64,000 bases of DNA from Ascidia mentula. Taxonomy: Eukaryota; Chordata; Ascidiacea; Phlebobranchia; Ascidiidae. The position numbers and the translations under genes are program-made. Below the pieces are notes generated by a model, which saw only the letters and a list, made by a program, of their open reading frames with translations, searched no databases and had not been told where the DNA came from. The DNA lies in assembly GCA_947561715.1 (NCBI GenBank), contig OX387198.1, positions 11,098,001-11,162,000 of the forward strand, in the 5' to 3' direction. Below, piece after piece: positions 21,185 to 35,200 of the stretch (its first letter is position 1; every line of letters begins with the position of its first letter).

Positions 21185-24051
21185 TCTGCTGATGTTGTAA
21201 TATTAGAAATTTTTACTATGCGTACAATTACCGCATAACACAACAATAAACCTTCAACAATCGACTGCTGGTTAAATTTCAAAGCGGGCCCAAAAAGCAT
21301 TGGGTAAAATGAGGAACGAGACTTATTACTGCGGTTAAGACCATAGATATCACAAGTTATGTTAGGTACAAGCATAGTATACACCACTCATACTCGTGTG
21401 TGTACTTAGGTACACGATACTAATTTTGAAGAGTTTGGTGATGAGGTTTACATAAACGAACGCGGAAGGTTAAAAAAAAAACGGGGGTCATCTTTGGCCC
21501 ATCCAAGAAAGTTGAATATACAATCAACTACAAGAAGTACTATATTACATAAACGAACGCGAAGGCGTCAAAGTATGACTGTGAAGTTTTAATACCTATA
21601 TAGGCCCTATCATCTACAGTTAACTAAAATACAGTACTTCTTGGATGGACCAAAGATGACCCACGGTTTTTTTTTACAAACGGTTTGCAATGCGGCGCCG
21701 CATATCATTATATTTTTATGTCGTTGCGCGGTTGGGAAGACATCATAGAAAATGGCGAATGAAAAACTTTTACTGGGTGCAATGATCAAATTTTTGGCAG
21801 TAAAAAGGCCCCCAAAGTTTAAAAATTACCGCTATCCATGTAGCTTTGAAAAACACACGGACCCAAAGTTGTATGTATGGAAGGATCCAAACAGCAAGTG
21901 ACCATCTCGCCACGATCTTAGAAAGGTAGAATGATATTTCATGCGCTAATGCCCCAATGCTGATGTTGCGCCGACTTTGAAGTATTTTAAAGAAAAATTG
22001 GTGAAACTTACTATCAGAGATAACCCCAGTTAAGTCCAATTAGTTACCCCTGCAACATTTTTTTTCAATTTCAAAAAAGCTATCCCTGGTCTCCTCTATC
22101 ATATAATTGCATAATCATACAAAAAGGACACTTGAAAGAATAACATCTACTCATTCTATTGAAACCTTTCCCCAGTACACCAAGATGCGTGCTGTCGTTT
22201 CTCTCAGTTCAGGCCAATGCGAACGTTTTGTTTTACCTGCGGTTATTCCCCGTTATGGGCGAAATAGGCAGCAAATTTTCACAGTAGACCCGCCCGCGTG
22301 GCTTCGCCCTTGGGACTTTAACTAGCTCTGAGGTGTATCCTTTTATAGACGGTATATGTCTTTTATTGCAATGCAATGTTGAATTACTCGTTGTTTAAGG
22401 GTTCATCACTGAGTTGGCGAAGCGTATACTTCCATTGTAACATTGAATCATAATTCAATGCCAAATAATATCTTCAGTTAAAAGAGAAATACCCTCGTAG
22501 ATTGGTTTTGCTACCTTGACTGACATGCGCCCCTTTTTCACTTCCCTTGGTGAAGATTTAGATCAATGCAGGGAAAACGTTTACAGGTTCAATATCCATG
22601 GAAACGAACTACCATAAATCCGAGAAAGCGTCAATAAGTGTCGATTGGGCAGTTAAGGTTAAGCCGACCCTGTTGGTTTGATTTGTCACTTGAAACCTGC
22701 AGGTAACTTACCATTGTTCACGTCATTGTATGAGGTATTTAAAGCCGGAAGTCTGTTCCCAGCATGCACAAAACAGATTGTGTGGTTTGCCGACGTGTAT
22801 ATTGTTGGAAGTATGGCACCGACTACAGGTCAATAGTGATGGATAATGGCGGGCGCTTGAATGAAACAGCATTTTGATAAGCCATGTTGAAATATTGCAA
22901 ACATTTCGTTGTTGGAATGATAAAGACGAGTTAAATCGATCAAAATTTAAATATCTCGAGGACATGGGGATGTGCATCTCTATATGTATCACAAGCGGTT
23001 AACAAAGTTAAATTCCGTAGCAATACCTGTACAAAAGTTTTATCAGTTGTGTGGATACATTTCATGTCTATACAAGCTATCAGCACTACAGATGCGTTGG
23101 AATCCTTTTTCTTTAGCACTGAGTTGCATCGGATGTAGAACGCCTCTTCAGTGATACATATGATACGTTTGGGCGAGTCATCTCTGCATTCGTGCAGATT
23201 TAATTTTATTTGAAAAATTACGTGCACAGTATTCTGCAACAAATTTAATAGATTGTTGTGAAAGAAGCAACCAAAATTGTAAGTGGTTTACATTCATACA
23301 GTAATATATCAATATGGGTATTAATTTATTTTGTTTTTGATGATCTGGCTGACTGTCGTGTGTTATTAGACACGTATCAAGACTTTGGTGATTTGTGAAA
23401 ACCTAGCAGAACAATATGAAAATTGAGCTTCTTTTGCCGTTTGTGGTATATATTTAAAAATGCCTCGTAGTAATGCTGTGATGGGGTCTCGTTGTTTGGC
23501 GATGTGTTGGTTAAAAAATTCACGATAGTATGAGGGTTACTGAAAATATTTATATTTTTGCTGCTGTTAAAAGGTTATGAGAAATCATTTGCCATCAACC
23601 TAATTTAGTGGTAACTCATAACGTGCGCGTTTTTTCATTACTGATGTGCACTTTATTGATTTGAACTCGTTATGGCCAAAACATATAACTTAGTAGAAAT
23701 AGAGCAGAATAGCATTTGTATGCTTCGCATTTAAAATACATTACATAACACAGCTTATAAAACTGCTGTTTCAACCAGCAAACCACTCGATCTGTACTGT
23801 GTATGGAAATTCTCTATTCAATTACCAGATACAATGACGCGGAAGCCAGTCGTATGTTAAATATACAGGTTTTAGAAGACAAACCAAAGCAACGGGGTCG
23901 GCAATGAAACTCTAATTGCTAATAATTTTACCGGAGCCAGAATATCAAGGTACACCTGGAACTCTTGTTTTAAAGAAAGCATAATTCAACATTGCCTTGG
24001 TATTTCACACCAAATAGATAGTTGTTTTTTTTTTGGTGGGTTGCACTTGCA

Positions 24052-25097
24052 GATCCAGCCGCTTATGCACGAGCTTAATTGGGTGGCGATCAAGTGGAAT
24101 GATTTTTTTTCCTACACGTGAAGATATATTGTGCATGTTAGTGTTGTGCCCCGTGTTCCAGGTAAGCATCAACTAAGTGCGGGGAAAACCGACAATCAAC
24201 CTCTTTTGATTCCACGGGAACAGGTTTCCTGCTTTGATTTGTCATAAACATGTGGGAAGTTACTGCTGATCATCCCACATGTTTTGAACAAAAATTCAAA
24301 CCTACAGGTTGGGCGGTATGTGGTGGTAATAAATAAGTGTTTGCTAGTTACCAAAGTGTTGGGGAGGCTAAACATAGCTCCGAAACCTTCAAATAAAAAT
24401 TTACCGCAACAAACATCTTTTGTTTCTTAATTGTGCAAATATTGCCTGTCTCAATTAAATGATAGTCGTGAACCAAATTAAAATTAAAAGTATTTTCCGC
24501 AAAAAGCAACTACGCAGATGAAGGTCGTTCTCGGCGGCGAGAAGGTTGCTCTGTTCTGAAAGCTCTCTTTTGGCAGCAAAAATCTCCAATGCTTTGGATT
24601 GCGCAACACCGACTGGAATTCACAACTAACACGCACGGCCTACTTTCTCTGCAAACCAGTTATTGGAGGGTTTCACCTTTAATATGTAGTTGGCGCAAAA
24701 AAAATATGTACCAGAAACAAAAGATGTTTGTTGCGGTAAATTTTTATTTGAAGGTTTCGGAGCTATGTTTAGCCTCCCCAACACTTTGGTAACTAGCAAA
24801 CACTTATTTATTACCACCACATACCACCCAACCTGTAGGTTTGAATTTTTGTTCAAAATATGTGGGATGATAAGCAGTAACTTCCCACATGTTTATGACA
24901 AATCAAAGCAGGAAACGTGTTCCCGTGCAATCAGAAGAGGTTGATTGTCGGTTTTTCCCGCACTTAGTTGATGTTTACCTGGAACACGGGGCACAACACT
25001 AACATGCACAATATATCTTCACGTGTAGGAAGAAAAATCATTCCGTTTGATCGCCACCCAATCTGTGTGTGTTAGCTCGTGCATAAGCGGCTGGATC
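24052..25097. repeat. Large inverted repeat in unit 3
   Basis: Arms 24052-24427 and 24713-25097. The spacer is the longer type, with an extra stretch containing 'cggcctactttctctgc'. Confidence 0.9.
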
Positions 25098-25178
25098 TGT
25101 ATGTGCAACATCAAAATGAAACAACAATCTGGTCTGGTGCGGATAATAACAGTATTTATATAAAGATGACCAACTTGA

Positions 25179-25508
25179 AAATCCTTGATCAGGATCCTTC
25201 TTCCGTTTTTTATTTGTATCCCATCGTTCGGCATCAGAGGCTGAGATATCCATTATCCTCATTCTTTCATAATCCACGCCTTTCTCTTCACATTCCTTTC
25301 TTTTTTTAATGTCATCTAGTTTCCATTCCGTCCTTTGCTGACGACTTTCCCAGGTAGATGGCAACTTGCTTTTTCGGTCTTCTTCTACCACTTCGGCACG
25401 ATTTAGTCTTTTAGATTCAAATCTTCGGTTTTTCAACGCTTTTAATTTATCCACCCGTTCGTTTCGTTTACTTTCAGTGGGATCGGATGAGATTTTGTCA
25501 GGTTCCAT
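25179..25508 (-). pseudogene. SYF2: SYF2 5' fragment, unit 3 (frame open)
   Basis: 110 codons from the ATG at 25508 to DPDQGF match the N-terminal and central part of SYF2, a component of the NineTeen complex-associated spliceosome machinery. The frame stays open for another 46 codons to 25038, but these run through non-homologous sequence into the palindrome arm. A weak donor (A/GTTGGT) follows the last homologous codons, so this could be a first exon. The C-terminal half is absent from the unit. Intronless for 110 codons, so either one large exon or a retrocopy. Confidence 0.72.
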
Positions 25509-26072
25509 TCTGCTGATGTCGTAATATCAGAAATTTCTACTCTGCGTACAATTACCGCATAACACAACAATAAACCTTCAACAATAGACCTCTAGTTAAA
25601 TTTCAAAGCGGGCCCAAGCATTGGGTAAAATGAGGAACGAGACTTATTACTGCGGTTAAGACCATAGATATCACAAGTTATGTTAGGTACAAGCATAGTA
25701 TACACCACTCATACTCGTGTGTGTACTTAGGTACACGATACTAATTTTGAAGAGTTTGGTGATGAGGTTTACATAAACGAACGCGGAAGGTTAAAAAAAA
25801 ACGGGGGTCATCTTTGGCCCATCCAAGAAAGTTGAATATACAATCAACTACAAAAAGTATTGTATTACATAAACGAACGCGAAGGCGTCAAAGTATGACT
25901 GTGAAGTTTTAATACCTATATAGGCCCTATCATCTACAGTTAACTAAAATACAGTACTTCTTGGATGGACCAAAGATGACCCACGGTTTTTTTTACAAAC
26001 GGTTTGCAATGCGGCGCCGCATATCATTATATTTTTATGTCGTTGCGCGGTTGGGAAGACATCATAGCAAAA

Positions 26073-26222
26073 ATGGCGAATGAAAAACTTTTACTGGGTG
26101 CAATGATCAAATTTTTGGCAGTAAAAAGGCCCCCAAAGTTTAAAAATTACCGCTATCCATGTAGCTTTGAAAAACACACGGACCCAAAGTTGTATGTATG
26201 GAAGGATCCAAACAGCAAGTGA
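26073..26222 (+). CDS. Short unidentified open frame in the tandem unit
   Basis: 49 codons, MANEKLLLGAMIKF then a basic stretch and a TDPKLYVWKDPNSK end. The same frame, with the same stop region, is present at the start of each unit (for example 30386-30535). Not recognised; too short to separate from chance. Confidence 0.2.
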   Translation: MANEKLLLGAMIKFLAVKRPPKFKNYRYPCSFEKHTDPKLYVWKDPNSK

Positions 26223-28373
26223 CCATCTCGCCACGATCTTAGAAAGCTAGAATGATATTTCATGCGCTGATGCCCCAATGCTGATGTTGCGCCGACTTTG
26301 AAATATTTTAAAGAAAAATTGGTGAAACTTACTATCCGAAATAACCCCAGTTAAGTCCAATTAGTTACCCCGGCAACATTTTTTTTTCAATTTCAAAAAA
26401 GCTATCCCTGGTCTCCTCTATCATATAATTGCATAATCATACAAAAAGGACACTTGAAAGAATAACATCTACTCATTCTATTTAAACCTTTCCCCAGTAC
26501 GCCAAGATGCCTGCTGTCGTTTCTCTCAGTTCAGGTCAATGCGAACGTTTTGTTTTACCTCCGGTTATTCCCCGTTATGGGCGAAATAGGCAACAAAATT
26601 TTCACAGTAGACCCGCCCGCGTGGCTTCACCCTTGGGACTTTAACTAGCTCTGAGGTGCATCCTTTTATAGACGGTATATGTCTTTTATTACAATGCAAT
26701 GTTGAATTACTCGTTGTTTAAGGGTTCATCACTGAGTTGGCGAAGCGTATACTTCCATTGTAACATTGAATCACAATTCAATGCCAAATAATATCTTCAG
26801 TTAAAAGAGAAATACCCTCGTAGATTGGTTTTGCTACCTTGACTGACATGCGCCCCTTTTTAACTTCCCTTGGTGAAGATTTAGATCAATGCAGGGAAAA
26901 CGTTTACAGGTTCAATATCCATGGAAACGAACTACCATAAATCCGAGAAAGCGTCAATAAGTGACGATTGGGCAGTTAAGGTTAAACCGACCCTGTTGGT
27001 TTGATTTGTCACTTGAAACCTGCAGGTAACTTACCATTGTTCACGTCATTGTATGAGGTATTTAAAGCCGGAAGTCTGTTCCCAGCATGCACAAAACAGA
27101 TTGTGTGGTTTGCCGACGTGTATATTGTTGGAAGTATGGCACCGACTACAGGTCAATAGTGATGGATAATGGCGGGCGCTTGAATGAAACAGCATTTTGA
27201 TAAGCCATGTTGAAATATTGCAAACATTTCGTTGTTGGAATGATAAAGACGAGTTAAATCGATCAAAATTCAAAAATCTCAAGGACATGGGGATGTGCAT
27301 CTCTATATGTATCACAAGCGGTTGACAAAGTTAAATTCCGTAGCAATACCTGTATAAAAGTTTTATCAGTTGTGTGGATACATTTCATGTCTATACAAGC
27401 TATCAGCACTACAGATGCGTTGGAATCCTTTTTCTTTAGCACTGAGTTGCATCGGATGTAGAACGCCTCTTCAGTGATACATATGATACGTTTGGGCGAG
27501 TCATCTCTGCATTCGTGCAGATTTAATTTTATTTGAAAAATTACGTGCACAGTATTCTGCAACAAATTTAATAGATTGTTGTGAAAGAAGCAACCAAAAT
27601 TGTGAGTGGTTTACATTCATACAGTAATATATCAATATGGGTATTAATTTATTTTGTTTTTGATGATCTGGCTGCCTGTCGTGTGTTATTAGACACGTAT
27701 CAAGACTTTGGTGATTTGTGAAAACCTAGCAGAACAATATGAAAATTGAGCTTCTTTTGCCGTTTGTGGTATATCTTTAAAAATGCCGCGTAGTAATGCT
27801 GTGATGGGGTCTCGTTGTTTGGCGAAATGTTGGTTAAAAAATTCACGATAGTATGAGGGTTACTGAAAATATTTATATTTTTGCTGCTGTTAAAAGGTTA
27901 TGAGAAATCATTTGCCATAAACCTAATTTAGTTGTAACTCATAACGTGCGCGTTTTTTCATTACTGATGTGCACTTTATTGATTTGAACTCGTTATGGCC
28001 AAAACATATAACTTAGTAGAAACAGAGCAGAATAGCATTTGTATGTTTCGCATTTAAAATACATTACATAACACAGCTTATAAAACTGCTGTTTCAACCA
28101 GCAAACCACTCGATCTGTACTGTGTATGGAAATTCTCTATTCAATTACCAGATACAATGACACGGAAGCCAGTCGTATGTTAAATATACAGGTTTTAGAA
28201 GACAAACCAAAGCAACGGGGTCGGCAATGAAACTCTAATTGCTAATAATTTTCCCGGAGCCAGAATACCAAGGTACACCTGGAACTCTTGTTTTAAAGAA
28301 AGCATAATTCAACATTGCTTTGGTATTTCACACCAAATAGATAGTTGTTTTTTTTTGGTGGGTTGCACTTGCA

Positions 28374-29419
28374 GATCCAGCCGCTTATGCACGAGCTTAA
28401 TTGGGTGGCGATCAAGCGGAATGATTTTTCTTCCTACACGTGAAGATATATTGTGCATGTTAGTGTTGTGCCCCGTGTTCCAGGTAAGCATCAACTAAGT
28501 GTGGGGAAAACCGACAATCAACCTCTTCTGATTGCACGGGAACACGTTTCCTGCTTTGATTTGTCATAAACATGTGGGAAGTTACTGCTGATCATCCCAC
28601 ATGTTTTGAACAAAAATTCAAACCTACAGGTTGGGCGGTATGTGGTGGTAATAAATAAGTGTTTGCTAGTTACCAAAGTGTTGGGGAGGCTAAACATAGC
28701 TCCGAAACCTTCAAATAAAAATTTACCGCAACAAACATCTTTTGTTTCTTAATTGTGCAAATATTGCCTGTCTCAATTAAATCATAGTCGTGAACCAAAT
28801 TAAAATTAAAAGTATTTTCCGCAAAAAGCAACTACGCAGATGAAGGTCGTTCTCGGCGGCGAGAAGGTTGCTCTGTTCTGAAAGCTCTCTTTTGGCAGCG
28901 AAAATCTCCAATGCTTTGGATTGCGCAACACCGACTGGAATTCACAACTAACACGCACGGCCTACTTTCTCTGCAAACCAGTTATTGGAGGGTTTCACCT
29001 TTAATATGTAGTTGGCGCAAAAAAAATATGTACCAGAAACAAAAGATGTTTGTTGCGGTAAATTTTTATTTGAAGGTTTCGGAGCTATGTTTAGCCTCCC
29101 CAACACTTTGGTAACTAGCAAACACTTATTTATTACCACCACATACCACCCAACCTGTAGGTTTGAATTTTTGTTTAAAACATGTGGGATGATCAGCAGT
29201 AACTTCCCACATGTTTATGACAAATCAAAGCAGGAAACGTGTTCCCGTGCAATCAGAAGAGGTTGATTGTCGGTTTTCCCCGCACTTAGTTGATGTTTAC
29301 CTGGAACACGGGGCACAACACTAACATGCACAATATATCTTCACGTGTAGGAAGAAAAATCATTCCGTTTGATCGCCACCCAATCTGTGTGTGTTAGCTC
29401 GTGCATAAGCGGCTGGATC
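28374..29419. repeat. Large inverted repeat in unit 4
   Basis: Arms 28374-28749 and 29035-29419, long spacer. The left arm here carries right-arm variants ('tctgattgcacgggaac'), so the arms are more alike than in units 1-3. Confidence 0.9.
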
Positions 29420-29500
29420 TGTATGTGCAACATCAAAATGAAACAACAATCTGGTCTGGTGCAGATAATAACAGTATTTATATAAAGATGACCAACTTGA

Positions 29501-29830
29501 AAATCCTTGATCAGGATCCTTCTTCCGTTTTTTATTTGTATCCCATCGTTCGGCATCAGAGGCTGAGATATCCATTATCCTCATTCTTTCATAATCCACG
29601 CCTTTCTCTTCACATTCCTTTCTTTTTTTAATGTCATCTAGTTTCCATTCCGTCCTTTGCTGACGACTTTCCCAGTTGGATGGCAACTTGCTTTTTCGGT
29701 CTTCTTCCACCACTTCGGCACGGTTTAGTCTTTTAGATTCAAATCTTCGGTTTTTCAACGCTTTTAATTTATCCAGCCGTTCGTTTCGTTTACTTTCAAC
29801 GGGATCGGATGAGATTTTGTCAGGTTCCAT
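29501..29830 (-). pseudogene. SYF2: SYF2 5' fragment, unit 4 (frame open)
   Basis: As in unit 3: 110 SYF2-like codons from the ATG at 29830, T-run of 7, frame open to 29360. Differs from unit 3 by a few substitutions (for example SNWESR here, STWESR there). Confidence 0.72.
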
Positions 29831-30996
29831 TCTGCTGATGTTGTAATATCAGAAATTTCTACTATGCTTACAATTACCGCATAACACAACAATAAACCTT
29901 CAACAATCGACTGCTGGTTAAATTTCAAAGCGGGCCCAAGCATTGGGTAAAATGAGGAACGAGACTTATTACTGCGGTTAAGACCATAGATATCACAAGT
30001 TATGTTAGGTACAAGCGTAGTATACACCACTCATACTCGTGTGTGTACTTTGGTACACGATACTAATTTTGAAGAGTTTGGTGATGAGGTTTACATGAAC
30101 GAACGCGGAAGGTTAAAAAAAAACCGTGGGTCATCTTTGGCCCATCCAAGAAAGTTGAATATACAATCAACTACAAAAAGTACTGTATTACATAAAGGCG
30201 TCAAAGTATGACTGTGAATTTTTAATACCTGTATAGGCCCTATCATCTACAGTTAACTAAAATACAGTACTTCTTGGATGGACCAAAGATGACCCACGGT
30301 TTTTTCTACAAACGGTTTGCAATGCGGCGCCGCATATCATTATATTTTTATGTCGTTGCGCGGTTGGGAAGACATCATGGCAAAAATGGCGAATGAAAAA
30401 CTTTTACTGGGTGCAATGATCAATTTTTTGGCAGTAAAATGTCCCCCAAAGTTTAAAAATTACCGCTATCCATGTAGCTTTAAAAAACACACGGACCCAA
30501 AGTTGTATGTATGGAAGGATCCAAACAACAAGTGATCATCTCGCCACGATCTAGAAAGCTAGAATGATATTTCATGCGCTAATGCCCGAATGCTGACTTT
30601 TGCGCCGACTATTTTAAAGAAAAATTGGTGAAACTTGCTATCCGAGATAACCCCAGTTAAGTCCAATAAGTTACCCCGGCAACATTTTTTTTCAATTTCA
30701 AAAAAGCTATCCCTGGTCTCCTCTATCATAAAATTGCATAATCATACAAAAAGGACACTTGAAAGAATAACATCTACTCATTCTGTTTAAACCTTTCCCC
30801 AGTACACCAAGATGCGTGCTGTCGTTTCTCTCAGTTCAGACCAATGCGAACGTTTTGTTTTACCTCCGGTTATTCCCCGCTATGGGCGAAAAAGGCATCA
30901 AATTTTCACAGTCGACCCGCCCGCGTGGCTTCGCCCTTGGGACTTCAACTAGCTCTGAGGTGTATCCTTTTACAGACTGTATATGTCTTTTATTAC

Positions 30997-32227
30997 ACAA
31001 ATTGTCTTTATAAGGAGGCGTAAGTTACTGATAAGAACGTTGTGGTACATACGGGTTATGTAGAATAGAACAAGGTACAAATTTACAAACTTCTTGTGGT
31101 GTGGACACATTCATTTAAGACTTTACGCAGCCTGTGAACTATTTTAGGACGATAGAATGCGTGAATGGAATGACATACGTCAAGAGAGAAGAAGGCAGAA
31201 CAATTGAGACAATCGGACCAACGCTTGCCTGCGCCTACCACTGCCCGTGCGCTATGAGCTTATCGAGCTGTCACACAATACATACAGTGCTTGTTACCGA
31301 GAGGCAGTATACGGATACTTTATCGTCTCAATTATCCTCATGACAAGTAGCAAAATGACCAAACAAAACGATGTGGAATATCCATGTTGTGCAGAACAAT
31401 ATTACGTCCAAATTAACAGACTCATGTTTAGACTTTCTGCAGACTAGATGTAACGCCAGGACAAAGAATACTTGACCTTAGGTAATAGAAAGACAACAAG
31501 GGCCTAAAAGCAGACGGGCAGGCAAGTTCGTGGTGGTCGGCTATCGTATTCGTATTTGAGAATGCAAACTATATAACTTTGTCGCATGCAGCTGTATATC
31601 AGGGCATTGGCGCTATGTGCGGCGATATTTCGACTACAGGAAGTTATTTGTAGTTCTTTGATCCATGCCGTGACTCAAGGCCTGAGGGATAGGATTGCGG
31701 GGCAGCAAAGTCGATGCTGCTCAGAGTTATTTCTTGCCTGATTTGTGTTGGCTTTATAGTTGCGTATTTGTTTGTAGGACAGTTTACTCTGTTCAACAAG
31801 ACATGGCGTAGAACCAGCTAGTGGTGATTAGTAAATAGACGGCTATTGACGCATATCTGTCGGCAATGTTCTTTTCCAAGAAAAACAGCGGCACAAGACT
31901 TTCGCTTAGCCTATGTACACACTTAGTTATTTCCCGACATTTCTGAGTGCGAATTACTACCATACACCTGGTAAAACTATTAGTAAGAAGGAGGCAAAGG
32001 TATATGTTACCTTCATTGCGTGCCCTTACAATAGTGTTGTTGCACCACTGCCACCCGTTTATTGTTGGTGGTGATTTTTTCAGAACCCCTTAGGTAAATT
32101 GTCGTTCTCGGTTGCTTACAGAGGACGTTACAGGGACAGACGGATTCTCTGGCGGTTTGAAGTTGTAAATAACTATCACATTTGCACACAGGTGATTTGA
32201 TGAAATAAGACACTTAAATTGTAAGCA
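30997..32227. other. Unique sequence upstream of gene B
   Basis: Lies between the broken end of the tandem array and the start codon of gene B, so it should contain the gene B promoter and 5' UTR. Short frames (for example 31134-31343) have no recognisable products. No clear core promoter element could be assigned. Confidence 0.4.
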
Positions 32228-35200
32228 ATGGATGAAATGATATTGTCGGAATCGTTTTACGATCTCGGAACCACTGAGGAAGTAGCCCGGCTTGAAGCGA
32301 AGAGTAAGCAAAATCATAAGGAATGTATTGTTATGCGCTCTTCCCTAATGGGATTTTATTTAATCACTGAAAATTTCAGCGGTGACGATCACAAAAAAAA
32401 CCAAAACCAAATTCTTCAGTCATGCACAGTTGGTGGTTGATCCTATGGTCATGGAAAGTATTTTTGGGCAACCTGATGTTGTTAACAAGCCCGTGGCCTT
32501 GTATGGGATTGCTGGGTCTTTTCGCCAGGGCAAGTCTTTTCTGTTCAACCTACTTTACCGCTATCTTACCTATGCTCAGGAAGGAAAGGTTTGTGTATTT
32601 CCGACTGGTTGTATCAAGTTTTTTTTGTCATTGATCCCTTTTGTTAGGGGCATTGTGTTACCGGCAAATTCCAGTTAGTTTTTATGTTTGGTTCTTTGAA
32701 AGGAAAAAGAATGGCTGCTCGACCCAGAGGACGACATCGGTCATAATTTCAATTGGCAAGGCGGACATGAAAAGCATACCGAAGGAATTGTAATTACGCG
32801 AAGACCATTTTTCTTGCCATCTTCAACCAACAATACCGAGACGGTATGACGCGATGGTTCCCAAAAAAATTGGGAGCACCTTTTTCTTATTTCTACGTAC
32901 AGTAAATGAAATCAAACGATGATAGTAAGCTTTCTTAGCACATTAACCGTATTGCACAAAAATGTTTCAACTTGCAATTTATTATCGTGTTTAATATTTC
33001 CAAATACTTTAGTTTACATTCTTATGTGGGTCTCTTGAAAACATGATTGGAGCACTAAGACGTTGCGATGCCCTGATGTAAAGGCATGTTTGTGCGTCAA
33101 AAAGTTCGTGGAATAATTGCACCAAGAAGCGTTTAGAAACATGAGATTTGGTTTATTTGGCTCAAAAAAGCGTTTATTTTGCAGATTGCTTTGTTTCTAA
33201 TGGATACACAAGGGGTGTTTGACAACGAGGCCACTCAGGAATCTGATAAAATTCTGTTTGCTTTGAGCTGTTTGGTGAGCTCTTTCCAAATGTTTAATTT
33301 ATCAAAGCAAATTAACGGGTCTGACCTGCAGCATTTGACGGTAAGTGAGAAGTTATTATTTATTTAGATTGTGTTATCAACGTTTTATTGTATTTTATGT
33401 AAAATTTTAAATGCTTTCAGGTTTTTTCCGAGTTCGTGAAAATGGCGCACGAACAGCACAAAACTAAATCAGTAAACCAGGTGCGATTTTATATGTGATC
33501 GTTGAGGTTTGAAGGACTTTAGCTGTGTAATTTTACTCAATCTGTGTTGGTTCCTTTTGTATGCAGATTTTACAGTTTCTTGTTCGGGATTGGGACGACG
33601 AAGTGGTGGGTTTTGGACTGAAAGGGGGATTGTCTTATTTACAAACTGTGTTCGGCGACAGTCCCAAATACAGCATTGAACACAAGTCGGTTTGCAAAAA
33701 CGTGAAGGTATTGAGTTTAACTTTCTAGGCCTAGGCCTACTTTGTGTTCTAGCAATGGTGTAAGTTTAAAATTGTTTAGGTGTCCTTCGAAACGATAGAA
33801 TGTTTCGTGTTGCCTGAACCGGGAAAGAAAGTAAGAAAAAAAACAGGAGAACCTCAATGTTCCATAAAGGGTATAAGCAACACTAACCATTTCTTTAATA
33901 TTGGCTCTACTGAGCAATAAGTATTTTTTGTATGTATTTTATTTGATGTGTAGAAATCGATGAAGAATTCTTGCAGTACGTCGATGAACTTGCACACCAT
34001 CTGTTTGACAAGCCCATTCCGAAACAAATGAACGGCGTTGTTCAGCGGGGTTCGGACATGATCAACTTAAGTCTTCTCTATTCGAAAAAGCTTTCTGGCA
34101 GGAATATTAGTGCGGAACTGCTGTACGAGGTTTGTTACCGTCATGATAACTGAGTTTCTCCTGTACACTGTTTTCATTTTGCGAAGGCAAACGCAGAATT
34201 GACGATGGCTAAAGTCATGGGAGACTGCGAAAAGTTCTACCAACGCCAAATCGCGGTAATTTGTCATACAATTTTTTTTAAAACTTACTTTTTGAACTGG
34301 TGACTTGTTAAGCTTAATTTATTCAAAGGAATGTCGCGATGTCATATTTACGGACGAGGAAACACATAAGAAACATCAGGAAATTATTGAAGCAACCTTG
34401 AAACACTTCGACAACCAACTAAAGATTGGTGAAGATGAATTCATATTAAGTTACCGAGGAGATTTGGCCGAGAGCTGCAATTTACTCTACTACGCATTTC
34501 AACACCAAGTTAAACTAACCAAGGTAAGCTTTTCCTCATCAATGATATTGCCGTATGCTGAAAAACATTTCTAAAGTTAGCTACAGGCACATTTCCATCA
34601 TGTATAAAGACCAAATTCTGCTGCATGTTCGGTCCACTGTCATAGGGCATGTGTTATGACATTATTCGCATAATAAACCAACCAGTGCATGGAATCCGTA
34701 AATTTTTACAAAATAATTTTTTCAGTTGTCAACAGAGGACTTTTACAAACAAAGAGTGATTGCAGGCAAAAAATCTTACCAGGATGAAATGAACGTGAGT
34801 AGACATTGCAATATAGAACTTAAATATTACATGCAACATACTTAATTTATGTTCAGCATTACCTGGAAGTTTCAGCGAAAGAAAACAAATTCTTTGAAGA
34901 GGAAGAATTTACTGAGCTCGACCGAGTTGCAAAAAACAAGGCACTGGCTGTAATTCATGAGATTCCAATCAATTCAAACAAGGTACAAGCAAATCAACTT
35001 ATTTTTCCATTTTGTCAAAGCCTAGCATTAAAAAGCATTAACATGATACCGCTTTGCATATTAGTTCATATTGTAGATTACAGCTGAATTTGAACTATTA
35101 TCCCGGAACCATTATTTTTTTACCAGTTGCTGTATTCTGAATGATGTCATTTGTTGAGACGTCTGGGAATACCTCTGTTTTTTGCAATGTTTTTGAAATT

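Larger units (their letters stand above)
17504..21762. repeat. Tandem unit 2
   Basis: 4259 bases. Shares with unit 1 the short palindrome spacer and a lengthened T-run in the SYF2 fragment. Confidence 0.88.
21763..26083. repeat. Tandem unit 3 (mosaic)
   Basis: 4321 bases. Its left half carries unit 1/2-type variants, its right half the longer spacer and intact SYF2 frame of unit 4 and the 59.5-kb unit. Confidence 0.88.
26084..30396. repeat. Tandem unit 4
   Basis: 4313 bases, with the long palindrome spacer and an open SYF2 frame. It is followed by a partial fifth unit (30397-30996) that ends before the unidentified frames. Confidence 0.88.
13370..30996. repeat. Tandem array of about 4.3-kb units (four full, one partial)
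   Basis: Direct repeats located by the anchor 'aatgatcaa' at 13388, 17522, 21781 and 26102 and its variant at 30415, giving spacings of 4134, 4259, 4321 and 4313 bases. Unit 1 is shorter because about 125 bases near 14205 are missing. Units 3 and 4 carry an extra stretch of about 65 bases next to the palindrome. The array stops at about 30996, part-way through a unit. Units are very similar, so the array is recent. Each full unit holds unidentified minus-strand frames, a large inverted repeat, a SYF2 5' fragment and a small inverted-repeat element. Confidence 0.92.
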
